In this document: one piece after another, positions 35,740 to 49,190 of the stretch
Numbering within the stretch: position 1 is the stretch's first letter
How the letters are laid out: every line of letters begins with the position of its first letter
Assembly (NCBI GenBank): GCA_017654935.2
Contig: CM065713.1
Coordinates: 10,840,603-10,904,602, forward strand
DNA from: Phymorhynchus buccinoides
Taxonomy: Eukaryota > Mollusca > Gastropoda > Neogastropoda > Raphitomidae
Direction of reading: 5' to 3'
DNA: 64,000 bases
Position numbers and translations under genes: made by a program
Notes under the pieces: model-generated
The model's database searches: none
What the model saw: the letters and a program-made list of their open reading frames with translations, nothing else
Told to the model about the DNA's origin: nothing

Positions 35740-36055
35740 CTCGTGGGAAGTCTTTCGTAAAAATAGTTCCCCCACCTTCTGGAAGTTCTGTGCTTGTAAC
35801 TTCCTCTTGTCTCTCACTCTCTTCTACTCTGCCTTTTCCCTTTGCTTTCTATCATCTACTGTCTTTCTGACTTATTGGCCCCATTCTCCTGCCTTTTTTT
35901 CTCTCCAAAAAACATCTTCCAATCTTTGAGCTCCTCCGAAATCGGAATGTGTCGGCTGTACGCAGCGGGGAGACCAGTGAAAACTGAAAACTGGACACAT
36001 ACGTACCTTACCCATTATGGCCTGGGAACGCAGAAGAAAAAGAAGAGGATGCAAT
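35740..36055 (+). mobile_element. SINE-B copy, alternative tail
   Basis: Head part AGTTCCCCCACCTTCTGGAA, then CTTTTCCCTTTGCTTTCTAT and ATTCTCCTGCC as in the other copies. The 3-prime half is different (TGTGTCGGCTGTACGCAGCG, GGCCTGGGAACGCAGAAG). The same 3-prime module is in the copy at 12487-12832 and in a fragment at 51560-51665, so two SINE-B subfamilies share one head. Confidence 0.65.
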
Positions 36056-36261
36056 CTCTCTCTCATATGCTATGGTTTTGTTTGTGTGTGTGTGTGTGTG
36101 TGTATTTCACTCCCACAACAAGGTTGGTTCCCTCCCCCCCTGTTACAAAGATCATGCAACCACCATAATTTATTTTTCTCTGTTTGTGTAAATCTGTGTT
36201 TTTGTGGGATTTTGTTTGTTTATTGTAAGGCACATGAATGAGTGACAGTAAAACATTCGGT

Positions 36262-36600
36262 AAAGGTTAAGATGTGCCACCCCCCCCTGCATTTCTCGGT
36301 TAATTGAACCATACATAAAGCTGTATTTTAGGAACATTTTTAGCTAATAACCTTTTTGGAATACTAAAGCCCTCTAGCCCTAAACCTAACCCTACCCCCC
36401 ACTATGTACTGCACACCGCGATTTGTCACAGTTGTGGTCGTTGCGTTTTTCCGTCTGATAGGGTGGGGGGTAGGGCTAGGGTTAGGGCTAGGGTTAGTAT
36501 TCCAAAAAGGTTATTAGCTAAAAATGTTCCTAAAATACAGCTTTATGTATGGTAAGAAAGGCAATAACGGAAAAATAGAATTAACCAAAATAACAAGTTT
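36262..36600. mobile_element. Foldback element with telomere-like core (copy 1)
   Basis: Long inverted arms (AAGATGTGCCACCCCCC, CATACATAAAGCTGTATTTT, CTTTTTGGAATACTAA) meet around a core with CCCTAACCCT on one side and AGGGTTAGGG on the other. The left arm has a deletion relative to the copy at 39714-40092. It has no coding capacity. Confidence 0.8.
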
Positions 36601-36837
36601 CATTGTTAGAACTCTGAATCTTCTCATTCCTGAAGTGGCGGTGACCCCATTAAAAATGATGTTCAATGTGTGTTTGTGTGTGTACACAGGATGGGTGGGG
36701 GAGGTGTTAGAATTGCAGGTGTGGCGTTCTCAAAATGGATTTGTTCTCAACATGTCTGCGAATGTGCAAAATTATTTTTTGTGAATTTGACGGTTTCAGG
36801 TTAGGGGTAGGTTTAGGATCAATTTAGTGTCGAATAC

Positions 36838-36916
36838 ACAGAAGGCGCAAAACGGCAGCATGACGCATCTGCGCTCATAATTGACAGGAAACTGTCTGAG
36901 CGATCGAAAAAGAAGA
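36838..36916 (+). mobile_element. SINE-B 3-prime fragment
   Basis: AACGGCAGCATGACGCATCT and GAGCGATCGAAAAAGAAG match the end of SINE-B. The rest is absent. Confidence 0.65.
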
Positions 36917-37696
36917 ATATTCATCAAGGACAATCTTTGTTATAGTCTCTAAATACTTCAAAAAGTGCTTTAAAATAAGTAGGTTGATGCATTTTCTTCT
37001 GCTAGGCTAAACTTAAGGACTGTGATTTCTCAAAATGGCCGACAGTTGCCCTACCAACTTTAAATGCTCATAACTCTAAAACAAGAATGGTTCTTATATT
37101 ATTAAAAAGAGAATTGTCTGAAGTTTCTTGCTGTCATTTTCTCAGAATGGTCCATTTGGCACTTAATGTCCCTTTCATGGAACTGGGTCACAATAGACGA
37201 TTTTCTGAAAAAACTAGGGGAGAGCACTTCGTGAAAAATTGTTTACCTCCATGACTCGGTCAAATACCATAGCGACAATGCAACAATGGCATCGAAGCTT
37301 GAAACCGCAGGATGCGAGTCAGCGACTTGCAAACATTTTGTAGAAAAATAAGGGGTGACCAGTTGCTACAAAGTGATAGAACTTGCAAACTGCGACGTAA
37401 AAATATAAATGACATCAATGTTTAGAATGACGCACAGTGTTCTAAGTGCTGTGTGTCTCCTCAAACACACGAAGTGAGGGCTGGGGATTTTCCTGATGGC
37501 AGAGTAACTTCCCCTGTTTGACCGATTGAATTAGGCAAGATAACTCCTTCACACCATGAAATTACTCCCCTTAATTATTTCCGAACAATTCCTATTACGG
37601 GTTAGCATGTGAATGTTGTTGTTGTGTCTCTGTATAAAAGAAAACATTGGGATGATTAATTTAAATTATGATGGTTGTTAGAAGCTGGTTTTTCAC
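36917..37696. other. Intergenic, no recognised feature
   Basis: AT-rich sequence. A GGCACTTAATGTCCCTTT block at about 37150 is similar to the AAAGGGGACATAAAGTCC block at 15850 and may mark another MITE end, but no partner was found. Confidence 0.35.
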
Positions 37697-38220
37697 CAGG
37701 GCCTGTATTCACGTTGAGACCTAGCATGATGCTAACTTAGAGCGGTGCCATAGCCGATGAGGTTTAACCGAGGCGTGGTTACCGCTACACCTATCTGTAT
37801 TAATTTTTTAAAATCGGGACTTGACTGGTTTTGTACTGCCTCCGGGCATTGCCTCCAGTATTGTTCCCAACATATTTGTATTTACAAATGTCCCATATGT
37901 GTCTGATTCAGACCAAGAGGACGTAAAACACCATTTTCGTAGTTCGTCGTGCTAACTTAGAAGCTCTTCCAATGTCGGAAGAGCTTCTAAGTTAGCATCA
38001 TGCTAAGTCTCATGCTATCTCAACGTGAATCCTATTGGAAGAGCTTCTAAGTTAGCATGATGCTAAGTCTCATGCTATCTCAACGTGAACCCTATTGGAA
38101 GAGCTTCTAAGTTAGCATGATGCTAAGTCTCATGCTATCTCAACGTGAATCCTATTGGAAGAGCTTCTAAGTTAGCATGATGCTAAGTCTCATGCTATCT
38201 CAACGTGAATACAGGCCCAG
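37697..38220. mobile_element. Inverted-repeat element with 60-bp tandem arm amplification
   Basis: The left end GGGCCTGTATTCACGTTGAG is mirrored at the right end. The right arm (AAGAGCTTCTAAGTTAGCAT, then CTCATGCTATCTCAACGTGA) is repeated four times with a 60-bp period from about 37975. A family D retroposon sits inside the left arm (37741-37955), flanked by GCTAACTTAG. Confidence 0.8.
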
Positions 38221-38321
38221 GTTATTCGTCTACAGTATTTTCTTCTTAGTCCTTTCATCATCATCATCTTAGAACTTCAATAATTCCCCTCAGTCTCACT
38301 GTGCTTTTGCGTTATTTGGTA

Positions 38322-38412
38322 CAGTGGAACCTCTCTTGTGAGACCTCCCGTTATAAGACTCCCTCCCGCATAAGACCTGTACTTCTCTGAGACATTGCCC
38401 TTCTTTGTAAGC
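38322..38412. mobile_element. Pogo-like MITE, left part
   Basis: Starts CAGTGGAACCTCTCTTGTG and matches the family to about the CCCTTCTTTGTAAG block, where it is truncated. Confidence 0.75.
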
Positions 38413-38633
38413 AGGGACTATTCTTAGCACCGGTCATCAGTCATTGACTGATCACATTTTGAAATGACCTGTTGTTTTTGGAGGCAAGAGGTTATATGAC
38501 TTATTATGTTTACTTCGTGTCTGTTACAACTTTAAGGATTTTGATGTGTGATCAGATTGACTTAGAAGTTAGGTGAAACAATAGACTGTAGAAATAGTTG
38601 CCCTCTTATTACCTTACATTGCATAGTACTGTA

Positions 38634-39676
38634 CAGTGGTCTCCGCTTTATAAAACCGCGGTTAATAGAGCCAGCCGCTTATTAAAGCCGATTTCTTGCG
38701 GTCCGGATTTTTCACTAAATGTTATATATGTATTGAAACAAGCGCGAAATCGCAATAGTTTGTGGCACGCGGTCTATTTTTACCACTCCAATCATGAGTT
38801 ACCTCCCCTGGATTTTCAATAATTTTAATCTGTAAACCAGAATGTTATCTCTGCACCATTTCGTAACTGTTTATATCTTTTGGAAAACATTTAAAACTAT
38901 GTATCCTACTTATACTCATCAAAAGAAGCACCGCATACTCGTGTCTGTTGTAGTGTCTGTATTACATGTTTATTATTTTGTACGCTTTTAAAATGCATCA
39001 TTTTAAAGAGCGGCCAGAAGTGTAGCCTCGATTTGAAGTGCGACAATTTTGTCAAAATGTGCGACAATTTTGGAACGACAGACCGACAGACAAAGTGAGT
39101 TATAGGTTTGTGGCTTGAGCCACAAACAAAAAGCCGCTTAATAAAACCACCCCGCCGCTTATTAAAGCCACTTTTCTCAGAGAAATCACATAGTTTGTGA
39201 CTAAAACTCAACACGATTTTGTTCTTTTTTCTTTTTTTCTTTTTTTTTTTTGGGGGGGGGTATAGAAAATATGTCACTTGTGTCACTCATGTCACTTGTG
39301 TCACTCAAGACATATTTATGTGCACGCTCGCGTGTATCACGAAGTAACTGAGTTTAGAAAAGAATGTCAGTCAATAAAAAACGCACGTGTTGAGTTATTA
39401 AATAAATTAAATCACTTTACTGTTTTCTGTCGGACTGGCAACTTCAAGCAAGAGGCAAGAATGAATTGAATCAAAATGCTGAAAAGAAAACGCCAAGATT
39501 TAACCACAAACGAGAAACTTGACGAAAGAAAGTGTGACTGACGTAAACAAAAGAGAAGCAAAAAAAAAAAAGTGTTCGAAAATGACGTCATCCTGGACCG
39601 CCGGTTATTAAATCCGCCGCTTATTAAAGCCATTTTTCGTCGGCCCCAAAATGGCTTTATAAAGCAGCGACCACTG
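38634..39676. mobile_element. TA-flanked transposon remnant, CAGTGGTCTCCGCTTTATAA ends
   Basis: TACAGTGGTCTCCGCTTTAT at the left is mirrored by the right end (GGCTTTATAAAGCAGCGACC, then ACTGTA). Subterminal blocks TTATTAAAGCC repeat in both orientations. About 390 bp (38738-39130) is a nested family E insertion. The remaining interior has no transposase frame. Confidence 0.8.
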
Positions 39677-39713
39677 TACTAGCTTTTCTCATGCAAAAAA
39701 AAGAAAGAAGAAA

Positions 39714-40092
39714 AAGGTAAAGATGTGCCACCCCCCATGCATTTCTCGGTTAATTCTATTTTTCCGTTTTTGCCTTTCTTACCATACATAAAGCTGTATT
39801 TTAGGAACATTTTTAGCTAATTACCTTTTTGGAATACTAACCCTAACCCTAACCCTACCCCTAAACCTAACCCTACCCCCCACTATGTACTGCAGTACAC
39901 CGCGATTTGTCACAGTTGTGGTTCGTTGCGTTTTTCCGTCTTATACGGTGGGGGTAGGGTTAGGGTTAGTATTCCAAAAAGGTTATTAGCTAAAAATGTT
40001 CCTAAAATACAGCTTTATGTATGGTAAGAAAGGCAATAACGGAAAAATACAATTAACCGAGATAGGTAGGGGGGGTGGCACATCTTGACCTT
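39714..40092. mobile_element. Foldback element with telomere-like core (copy 2)
   Basis: The arms are about 150 bp each and nearly perfect inverted repeats (left GATGTGCCACCCCCCATGC; right GGGGGGTGGCACATCTTG). The core begins CCCTAACCCTAACCCTACCC and returns as GGGTTAGGGTTAG. A CTGCAGTACACCGCGATTTG spacer sits between. The copy at 36262 shares the spacer. Confidence 0.85.
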
Positions 40093-40335
40093 TACCAGAA
40101 AGAATTAAAATGCTTTTATCTCGTCAGTGTTGGAACATGCAGGCTGTGAAACTATGTGATTGATTGTAACAGAGTGTCCTAGAAAACAGTTTTTGTTTCG
40201 CTCAAGTTGTTATTTCCTTTCATTTGTTTATTTTTTTTTTTAAACATGACATCGTTTTATGAAAATGACCTGTTATATTTTTTTCGAAGTGGTCAAAAAT
40301 TTACCTATGATGTCCTGTGACAAGATTGATCCCTG

Positions 40336-40432
40336 TGTAAGTATTAAAATTACCTCCCTTATAAGACCCCTCCCTTGTGAGACCTCATTTGGGACGATTT
40401 TTGAAGGTCTTATAAGGGAGGTTCTACTGTAT
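40336..40432. mobile_element. Pogo-like MITE, right part
   Basis: Runs from AAGTATTAAAATTACCTCCC to the right end AAGGGAGGTTCTACTGTA. The left half is missing. Confidence 0.75.
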
Positions 40433-40439
40433 TGAATTG

Positions 40440-41037
40440 CAGCCACCGAATAAGTGTTGCCCACCCCCCACCCCCTTTCTTTTATGAAATGTGTGTGTGA
40501 GGGGGAGGTTGGTGTGTATGTGTGTGTGTGGGGGGGGGGGGGGGAGATATATGAGGGATAGAGCGTCGCTAATCGCGAATACACAACTGTTACTATACTC
40601 TATTCACGATGGCGACGGATAGTGGGGGTGGGGACTTCTGATAGTTTGACTTCTGATAGTTAGTGTGTAATGTATGTGTCAGTTTTCAACCTTGACTTCC
40701 AGAGAGTTGAAGAGGCGACTGATATTCTGAATCGGATGGGAAAGGGTTTTTTGTTTTTGTAGTGTTGTTGTTTTTTGGAGTGTGTAATACATGTACAATG
40801 TACAGATATTTGTGTGTGTGTGAAATCGTGTGATGTGAAAATTGGTATTATAATTATTATGTATTACATTGTTTGTCAATGATAAAAGGACTTCGGTTTT
40901 GTGGTGTCTTGTTTTAATGAAAATAAAGATGTGAACACTTTGTTTTGTGTGTGGGTCTTTGACTTATGTGTGTGTATGTGTGTATATACTATATATATAT
41001 ATATATACTATGTGTGTGTGTGTGTGTGTACTATGTG

Positions 41038-41068
<31 letters not shown>

Positions 41069-41399
41069 ATATCTCTGCCATGCACACAAAAGTGAAAAAG
41101 TTTACCGGAACACAGTCAATCAAATAATTCAATCAATCAATCAATCATTTTTAATAATGTCCATACACATAGATTGACAGATGTAAGAAAATGTGTCTGT
41201 CATATTATGATGAGCAAAATAATTGCTTTGGATAAAATCCAGAACGTACTACTGGTAACTAAAAGAAAATGTCAAAAGGAATAAAAAGAAAATTATCATG
41301 AAAGTAAACTTTAAAGCTATAGAATGAATCAAATTAAAGTGGTACATTACATAAAGTATAAGATAAGAAAATTTCAAAGTAAAATTAGTATTTTTAGTA
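40440..41399. other. Intergenic, GT/TA/GA microsatellites
   Basis: GT tract with G run at 40487-40545, (TA)n at 40986-41006, GT at 41012-41030, (GA)n at 41037-41063, and (AATC)n at 41125-41145. A candidate AATAAA lies at 40922-40927 with a GT-rich downstream stretch. No gene is attached to it. Confidence 0.5.
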
Positions 41400-41643
41400 C
41401 AGTGGAACCTCCCTTATATTTATAAGACCTCCCATTATAAGACTCCCTCCCTTTTAAGACCTGCTTCTCGAAACATTGCTCTTCTTTCTAAGTACAGTGG
41501 AACCTCCCTTATAAGACCTTCAAAAATGAGGTCTTATAAGGGAGGTAATTTTAATACTTACAAAGAAGGGCAATGTCTCAGAGAAGTAGGTCTTATGTGG
41601 GAGGGAGTCTTATAATGGGAGGTCTTAAGGGAGGTTCCACTAT
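41400..41643. mobile_element. Two pogo-like MITEs, second inserted in the first
   Basis: A left part (41400-41493) is followed by a near-complete copy in opposite orientation (41494-41640), with both CAGTGGAACCTCCC ends visible. Confidence 0.75.
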
Positions 41644-41649
41644 ATAACT

Positions 41650-42980
41650 GAAAATACAACCTAGCATAATTATGCATGGGTGGAACTCCCCCCAAAAAAA
41701 CCACCTGAAAGGCAGGGGTCCAGGGACCCATGACCCTGGCAGGGTACAGGGGCAGAGCCCCGTTGGACGATTCAGGGGGGCAACTTTACTTAAGAGAGAT
41801 ATAACGAGACAGACAGACAGTTAAAATGATAGACAGAGACAGTTTGAGCGATAAGCCTTGTGAAATTATTACATTGCCTTTGTAAACTTCCAAGATAGAA
41901 CAACCAAGTTCAAATCGCTTGTGGTCAATTTTTTGTAGTTGATAAATTATTTTAAAAATGGAGTTGTTTCTGGTAAATTTAAAAATAATGAAATCAGTGT
42001 AAAAATGAAAGAGTAGCACCTATGCATATGCTAACGACATCCTTGTTAGCACACTTTTATCTAAATGTTTTCATACACGCGTAAGCCTACACACACAAAA
42101 AACAAGCGTGGATTCGCAATCGTTTGTGGTACGCTTTTCTTTCTCTTTTACAATATGTGCGACAATTTTGGACCGACCGACCGACCGACAAAGTGAGTTA
42201 TAGGTTTGTGGCTTGTGCCACAAGCAAAAACCCAACAGCATAAGAAAGTCAGGTCCCATTCTGGTGATGCAAGCAACATGCAAGTCAGGTCCCATTCTGG
42301 TGATGAAACCATCTGAAATGAAAACAATAACCTCTTCAGATGAAACACATTGAAATGACGTATTTTTGTAAGGGAACCAGTGAAACGCAAGTCATGTCCT
42401 CTTCTGTCAAAACCATGCCCAGATTGCCATGTCTAGTCAGGTCTTCTGATTATAGATATTGAATAAAAGTCATGCCATATTCTGAACAAAACAAATATAA
42501 TAACAAATCATTTTCCTTTTTGATAAAGCACAAAGAAATAAAGTTCATACCCTCGACTGATAAAACCTTGAAACTAACGTTGGTTTTCCCTTTTGGAAAC
42601 AAAAATGATGACCTTTGATGAAACACATGGAACTGGGCGCTTCATGCAATTTTCTGATAACACTATCTGAAATGGGAGTGATATCTCTTTAAAAAAGAAA
42701 ATCTTACATGCTTTCAGATTATATATTTCAAAATGAGTCATGTCTGATTCCAGCAATCTGAAATAAAACTTACAATAAAACAACCGGATATGCCACTCAC
42801 ATCCTTTTCTGAAACTACATTCAAGTCCTTTTGTGGTGAAATAATTAGAAATGAAAGCTACTTCTTTTTAAGATGAGACAATATAAATTAAAATCCTGTC
42901 CTTTTCTTAGCAGACTGACTAAAAATCACTTCCTATTCTGATATGAAAGTCGTGTCCTTTTATTATGGAACAGTCATGTC
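41650..42980. repeat. Family E fragment and degenerate short tandem repeat
   Basis: 42100-42240 is a fragment of family E (GTGAGTTATAGGTTTGTGGC). A CAAGTCAGGTCCCATTCTGG block is present twice at about 42249-42310. The following 650 bp show loose recurrence of AAATGAAA and GTCATGTCC/TTCTGAT motifs, which suggests an old decayed minisatellite. 41700-41780 carries a GGGGTCCAGGGACCC-type repeat. Confidence 0.4.
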
Positions 42981-43210
42981 ATTGTGCTATGACACACCCT
43001 GAAATGAAAATCAAATCCGTTTCTGACACAACACTCTGACATTTCTGTCCTGCTATTTATACATTCAGGGAGATCATTAATAAAAACAGTAAAAAGTACT
43101 GGGCCAAGAATACTGCCTTGCGGAATACCACTTACTACTGAAACACTTACCGATTTGGCCTCATTTACTTTAACCACTTGAGTCTTATCAGAGAGAAAAC
43201 TTCTAGTCGA
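42980..43210 (-). pseudogene. LINE reverse-transcriptase fragment
   Basis: The minus frame encodes VSVVSGIPQGSILGPVLFTV followed by FINDLPE. GIPQGS-LGP-LF--FINDLP is the diagnostic palm-region motif of non-LTR reverse transcriptases. Only about 60 residues remain. Confidence 0.85.
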
Positions 43211-43324
43211 CTTTATATATATAGAAAGTTTCATTATTCAAGCTTAACTGATATTCATGTATAATTCGGGTGAAGTATGTATTACTCTATTTACAGATGA
43301 ATCGATCCAAACATGAAATGTTGG

Positions 43325-44110
<786 letters not shown>

Positions 44111-44158
44111 GTCACTGTCTCTCTCTCTGTCAACCATACATCACCTTTTTTGCCTGTG

Positions 44159-44610
44159 TCAAGTCATCCTGCTTTTTTTCTCATCAACAGAGCTCTTGAG
44201 ACTTTCTTTCAAGTTTACGATTATGATATTCTTCAGTTTTCTCTTTTCTTTTTCTTTTTCTTCTTCCAGGGCCTCAAACACCTTCTTCTCCACAATTTCT
44301 TCAATCTTCTCTTCCACAACATCAACTTTCAGTTTCGAGTTCAAGGTATCCACTCTAGCAGTCAGCCTAATGATTATTTCCACCATCCAATCAATTGTTG
44401 CGTCCATAGCGGTTTGGGGTTCTTTTTGTTCCTCTAGGCATTGGTCACAGACCCACTGAAAGCTAGACTTACCCAACTTAGTGAAAACATCGTCAGAGAG
44501 ATCCGCACAACTTGGGACACCAAAGTTTACAACAAAAACATTAGATGCTGTCACCGTCGTCGCAGGGATTGTCACATTTTGGACACTGCCACAGCGACAA
44601 CGATGACACA
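44159..44610 (-). pseudogene. LINE ORF1-like fragment with PHD-type zinc finger, frameshifted
   Basis: Minus-strand frames give WQCPKCDNPC, then after a frame change SSFQWVCDQC, then a coiled coil (VVEEKIEEIVEKKVFEALEE) and KRKLKNIIIVNLKES. A C-x2-C...W-C-x2-C finger followed by a coiled coil and an RNA-binding-like start is the layout of ORF1 proteins of several metazoan LINEs. A stop and a shift within the finger show it is dead. Confidence 0.65.
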
Positions 44611-44795
44611 GACGCTTTTGATACAGACCCTGATGCTGCCCTTCCAGTTCACCATGCCCCCTTAATTACTTGTCTTTTTCCCTTTTCTTATTTTTTGCTC
44701 TTTTCGAAAAATCTAAGACTGAACAATCAGTTAAATGTTTTAGGTGATTTGAATATTTTGAATCTAAATGGCGGCGAACGTCAGAAACTGATAGA

Positions 44796-45043
44796 TTAAC
44801 CCTTTCACCGCCAATGTCGCATTTTTGCACCACAATGATTTAACACCCATGTCGTTAAAACCCTTGAAATCAGGGTCTGTTATTCAATGATATTGTGTTC
44901 CTAAATTTGGGCAGTGAGGATTGACCGTATTCTAAATGTGTCGCAGAGAAATCCCACAATATTGCAGATGAAATATTTTCTGTAGCCAAGTAAGTTAAAT
45001 GGACATATTTTTACTTAAAGATGGCTCGCGGTGAAAGGGTTAA
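44796..45043. mobile_element. TTAA-flanked MITE with CCCTTTCACCGC ends
   Basis: TTAACCCTTTCACCGC at the left and GCGGTGAAAGGGTTAA at the right enclose 248 bp. TTAA flanks suggest piggyBac-type mobilisation. No coding capacity. Confidence 0.85.
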
Positions 45044-45138
45044 CCTCTTCGTCTTTGTTGTAACTGGTATGTTCTATATCAAAGGTTGCCTTTCTTTGTT
45101 CCCATGGTGGCATTAGTGGTACAATAGGCATGACTGGG

Positions 45139-45880
45139 TGTGACGAGGTAATGGGTTAAAAGGCTAAGTCCCTAGGGAAGACTTTAGAAAATTTGCCTTT
45201 AGCCCACTTCTCTAGGGTATGGGAGATGAGCAACTTTCCCGGCCCCTTTTCATCTAATAAATTTATATTTGTGCCCGGGTTCTGGCTCGTATGGTTGTAA
45301 GAAATACAAGTGGTTGAATTGCTCTAAATGGCAGACAGAGAGAAGTAGGGTTTTACATGAAATTACAAGACTCCCACTCTCATCAGTCTGACCAAAGGGT
45401 TCAGGATTATTTGACACTTGTATTTTATTTACTCCCAAAATCTGCATAAGATTATGCAACAATAATAATAAAGCAGCTCAATGGCGCCAAAACAAAATAT
45501 GGATAAAAAAACAATGAAATCCGAAAGGATTCACAAGACTTTTGTCTTTCTATAAGGTTCGCCCCATGCCGGAAGGGTTACTAATTATCTTCAGTGTCCG
45601 TAGGAAAGTTCCAGTGATTGGCGCGGTTTTATAAACTTAGCTCTTGGCAAGTTCTTCCGTAATGATCGGCGAGTGCTGGGGTGGCTGGGCTGGCTCATCA
45701 GGTGAGAGTAGCTCCCAGTCGTTCCGGTTACGGCTTCGCGGGATGGCACGGTTCAGGCGTGGTCTCCTCGCGGATTCTGGGTGCGGGGCGTCTTTCCCGT
45801 CTTGGTGCTTGTGAGACAGGGATGATCTTCCTGCCCACGATGCCCTGTAGGTGGGCTATTCTGGCTGGGAGAGGTGTTGC
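45139..45880. mobile_element. LTR-retrotransposon-like fragment (copy 1)
   Basis: The segment 45139-45480 begins TGTGACGAGG and ends AGCAGCTCA. It is followed by TGGCGCC (45482-45488), which would fit a primer-binding site, and by about 390 bp of leader-like sequence. It contains a TTTATATTTG stretch and an AATAATAAAG signal-like block. A second copy in the same orientation is at 61666-62407. The opposite reading is also possible: a minus-strand frame (PRRERRPAPRIREE) could be the end of a pol protein, with a 3-prime LTR on the other side. Confidence 0.55.
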
Positions 45881-46550
45881 TCTAGTCAGTTTCAGCGTCT
45901 TGTGTGTAAAACTTTTTCTCACTACGCCAATTATAGCCTTCACTTTCAAACAATGAAAGCCTGTCATTGGTTTATAGCAGTCGACACGTCACAAGATGAT
46001 GTTCGAAATGTACAGAACAATCACGCGCCTATTACATCCTTATCACGTGCCGACATTCAAATCCTTCTCGTGCTCGGAAAGGCAAAACCGTCTTCAAAGG
46101 GAATTGACCGTGGTTGTCACTTTCTCATGATTGGAAAGGACGAGGTGTCTTACAAAGGGAGCCGACTGTTGATATCACTATCTCGTGATGAGACGGTAGA
46201 TAAGAGGGGGGGGGGGGGTGAAGGGAGATAACCTCTGTAGGGGTTACATGCCGACCGGGGACAAAGAGATAACGCCCTTACGCGGCGTTCGTTTGAAGCA
46301 GCCGGGCAATTAACGTGGCGGCTGGTCGAGACATGAAAAGGAGAGGGGGGGAGGGGAGAAGGGGGGGGGGGGGTGTAGATAAGAAATAAAGAAAGCGGGT
46401 CGCGCGGGACACTTACGTCACACTGGGATATTATGGATATTTACCTTACTTTTTACTCATAATGTCTTCAATATCATTCTTGATTGGCTGCAGAGATGTT
46501 ATATTTTTTGCTCTTTTCGGAAAATCTGTCTCTGAATTTAAGAATATTTC
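45881..46550. other. Intergenic, G runs
   Basis: G runs at 46207-46218 and about 46361-46372. No coding sequence or element with ends is recognised. Confidence 0.4.
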
Positions 46551-46557
46551 ACCCCCC

Positions 46558-46872
46558 GTGGGGATACCGGGGGTCTTTTGTATAAATAGTTCCCCCACCT
46601 TCTAGAAGCTATGTGCTTGTAACTTCCTCTAATCTGTCACTCTCTTTGATTCTGCCTTTTCCCTTTGCTTGCTGTCATCTACTATATTTCTGCCTTTCCG
46701 ACCCATTCTCCTGCCTTTTAGTCAAGAAACACTTTCGAAAACATTTCCTCCTCCAGCCGAAGACGGACATGCTGGGCCTAATTATTTCTTAAGTTAGGCG
46801 CATAACGGCAGCATGACGCATCTGCGCCCATAATTGATAGGAAACTGTCTGAGCGATCGAAGAAGAATAAGA
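46558..46872 (+). mobile_element. SINE-B copy, full length with target duplication
   Basis: Runs from CCCCCCGTGGGGATACCGGG through GTATAAATAGTTCCCCCACC and CGGCAGCATGACGCATCTGC to GAGCGATCGAAG and a GAA-rich tail. AGAATATTTCA lies on both sides (about 46546 and 46873). This is the best reference copy of the family in the window. No clear pol III A and B boxes were seen. Confidence 0.85.
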
Positions 46873-46879
46873 AGAATAT

Positions 46880-48640
<1,761 letters not shown>

Positions 48641-48783
48641 TTAACTTATCAATAAGTTCACTTTTTTTTTCAATAATAAATTTATGCTTAGGAAATAAAT
48701 TTATGACAGGAACAACTCAGCACCTTCGGATGTTTCTTTTTCATTATGCTTCTTAGTTGCTCCTGTCAGACACGGCATCATTA

Positions 48784-49031
48784 CGTATTAGGTACTTTAT
48801 AGTCACAGAGGCGTCTCTGTGAAATTCGGGTTGCTCCCACCTGGAGAGCGCGTCGCAGCCAGAGGCGCGCCACCCAATTTTTTTATATTTTTTTTTGCAT
48901 GCGATTTATGTGTGACTGATGAGGAAGGAAAGGGGGGGGGGGGGGGGGGGGGGGGGGGGTAAATTTTTACCAAATGACAACTTTTTCGTTGCCACTGGGT
49001 TTAACGTATGCTAAGTGCATGGGCACACACG

Positions 49032-49062
<31 letters not shown>

Positions 49063-49190
49063 TCCACGTTCAGACCGTAAGGCCTAGTGCAAAGTGAGAG
49101 GAAAAAATCCCCTGTACCCAGGTTCGAACTCGGGTTTACTTGACACGAAGCGAACGCGCTACCACTGTGCCACTCTACACCACAGGATAG
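48784..49190 (-). mobile_element. SINE-A copy (tRNA-derived), best preserved
   Basis: It contains all modules seen at 7180 and 10440: tail (TAGTCACAGAGGCGTCTCTG), poly-G 48931-48959, GACAACTTTTTCGTTGCCAC, central domain (CGGTTTATCGTCTCATCCG) and tRNA-like head with B-box GGTTCGAACTC and A-box-like CCACTGTGCCACTC in plus-strand orientation. It is useful as the family reference. Confidence 0.85.

Noticed and set aside
36365..36500. Telomere or chromosome end
   Set aside because: The CCCTAA units are few, imperfect and enclosed in the centre of an inverted-repeat element that recurs at 39714.
48784..49190. tRNA gene
   Set aside because: The A- and B-box-like blocks belong to a dispersed repeat with a long non-tRNA body. 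No acceptor stem or cloverleaf closes around them.
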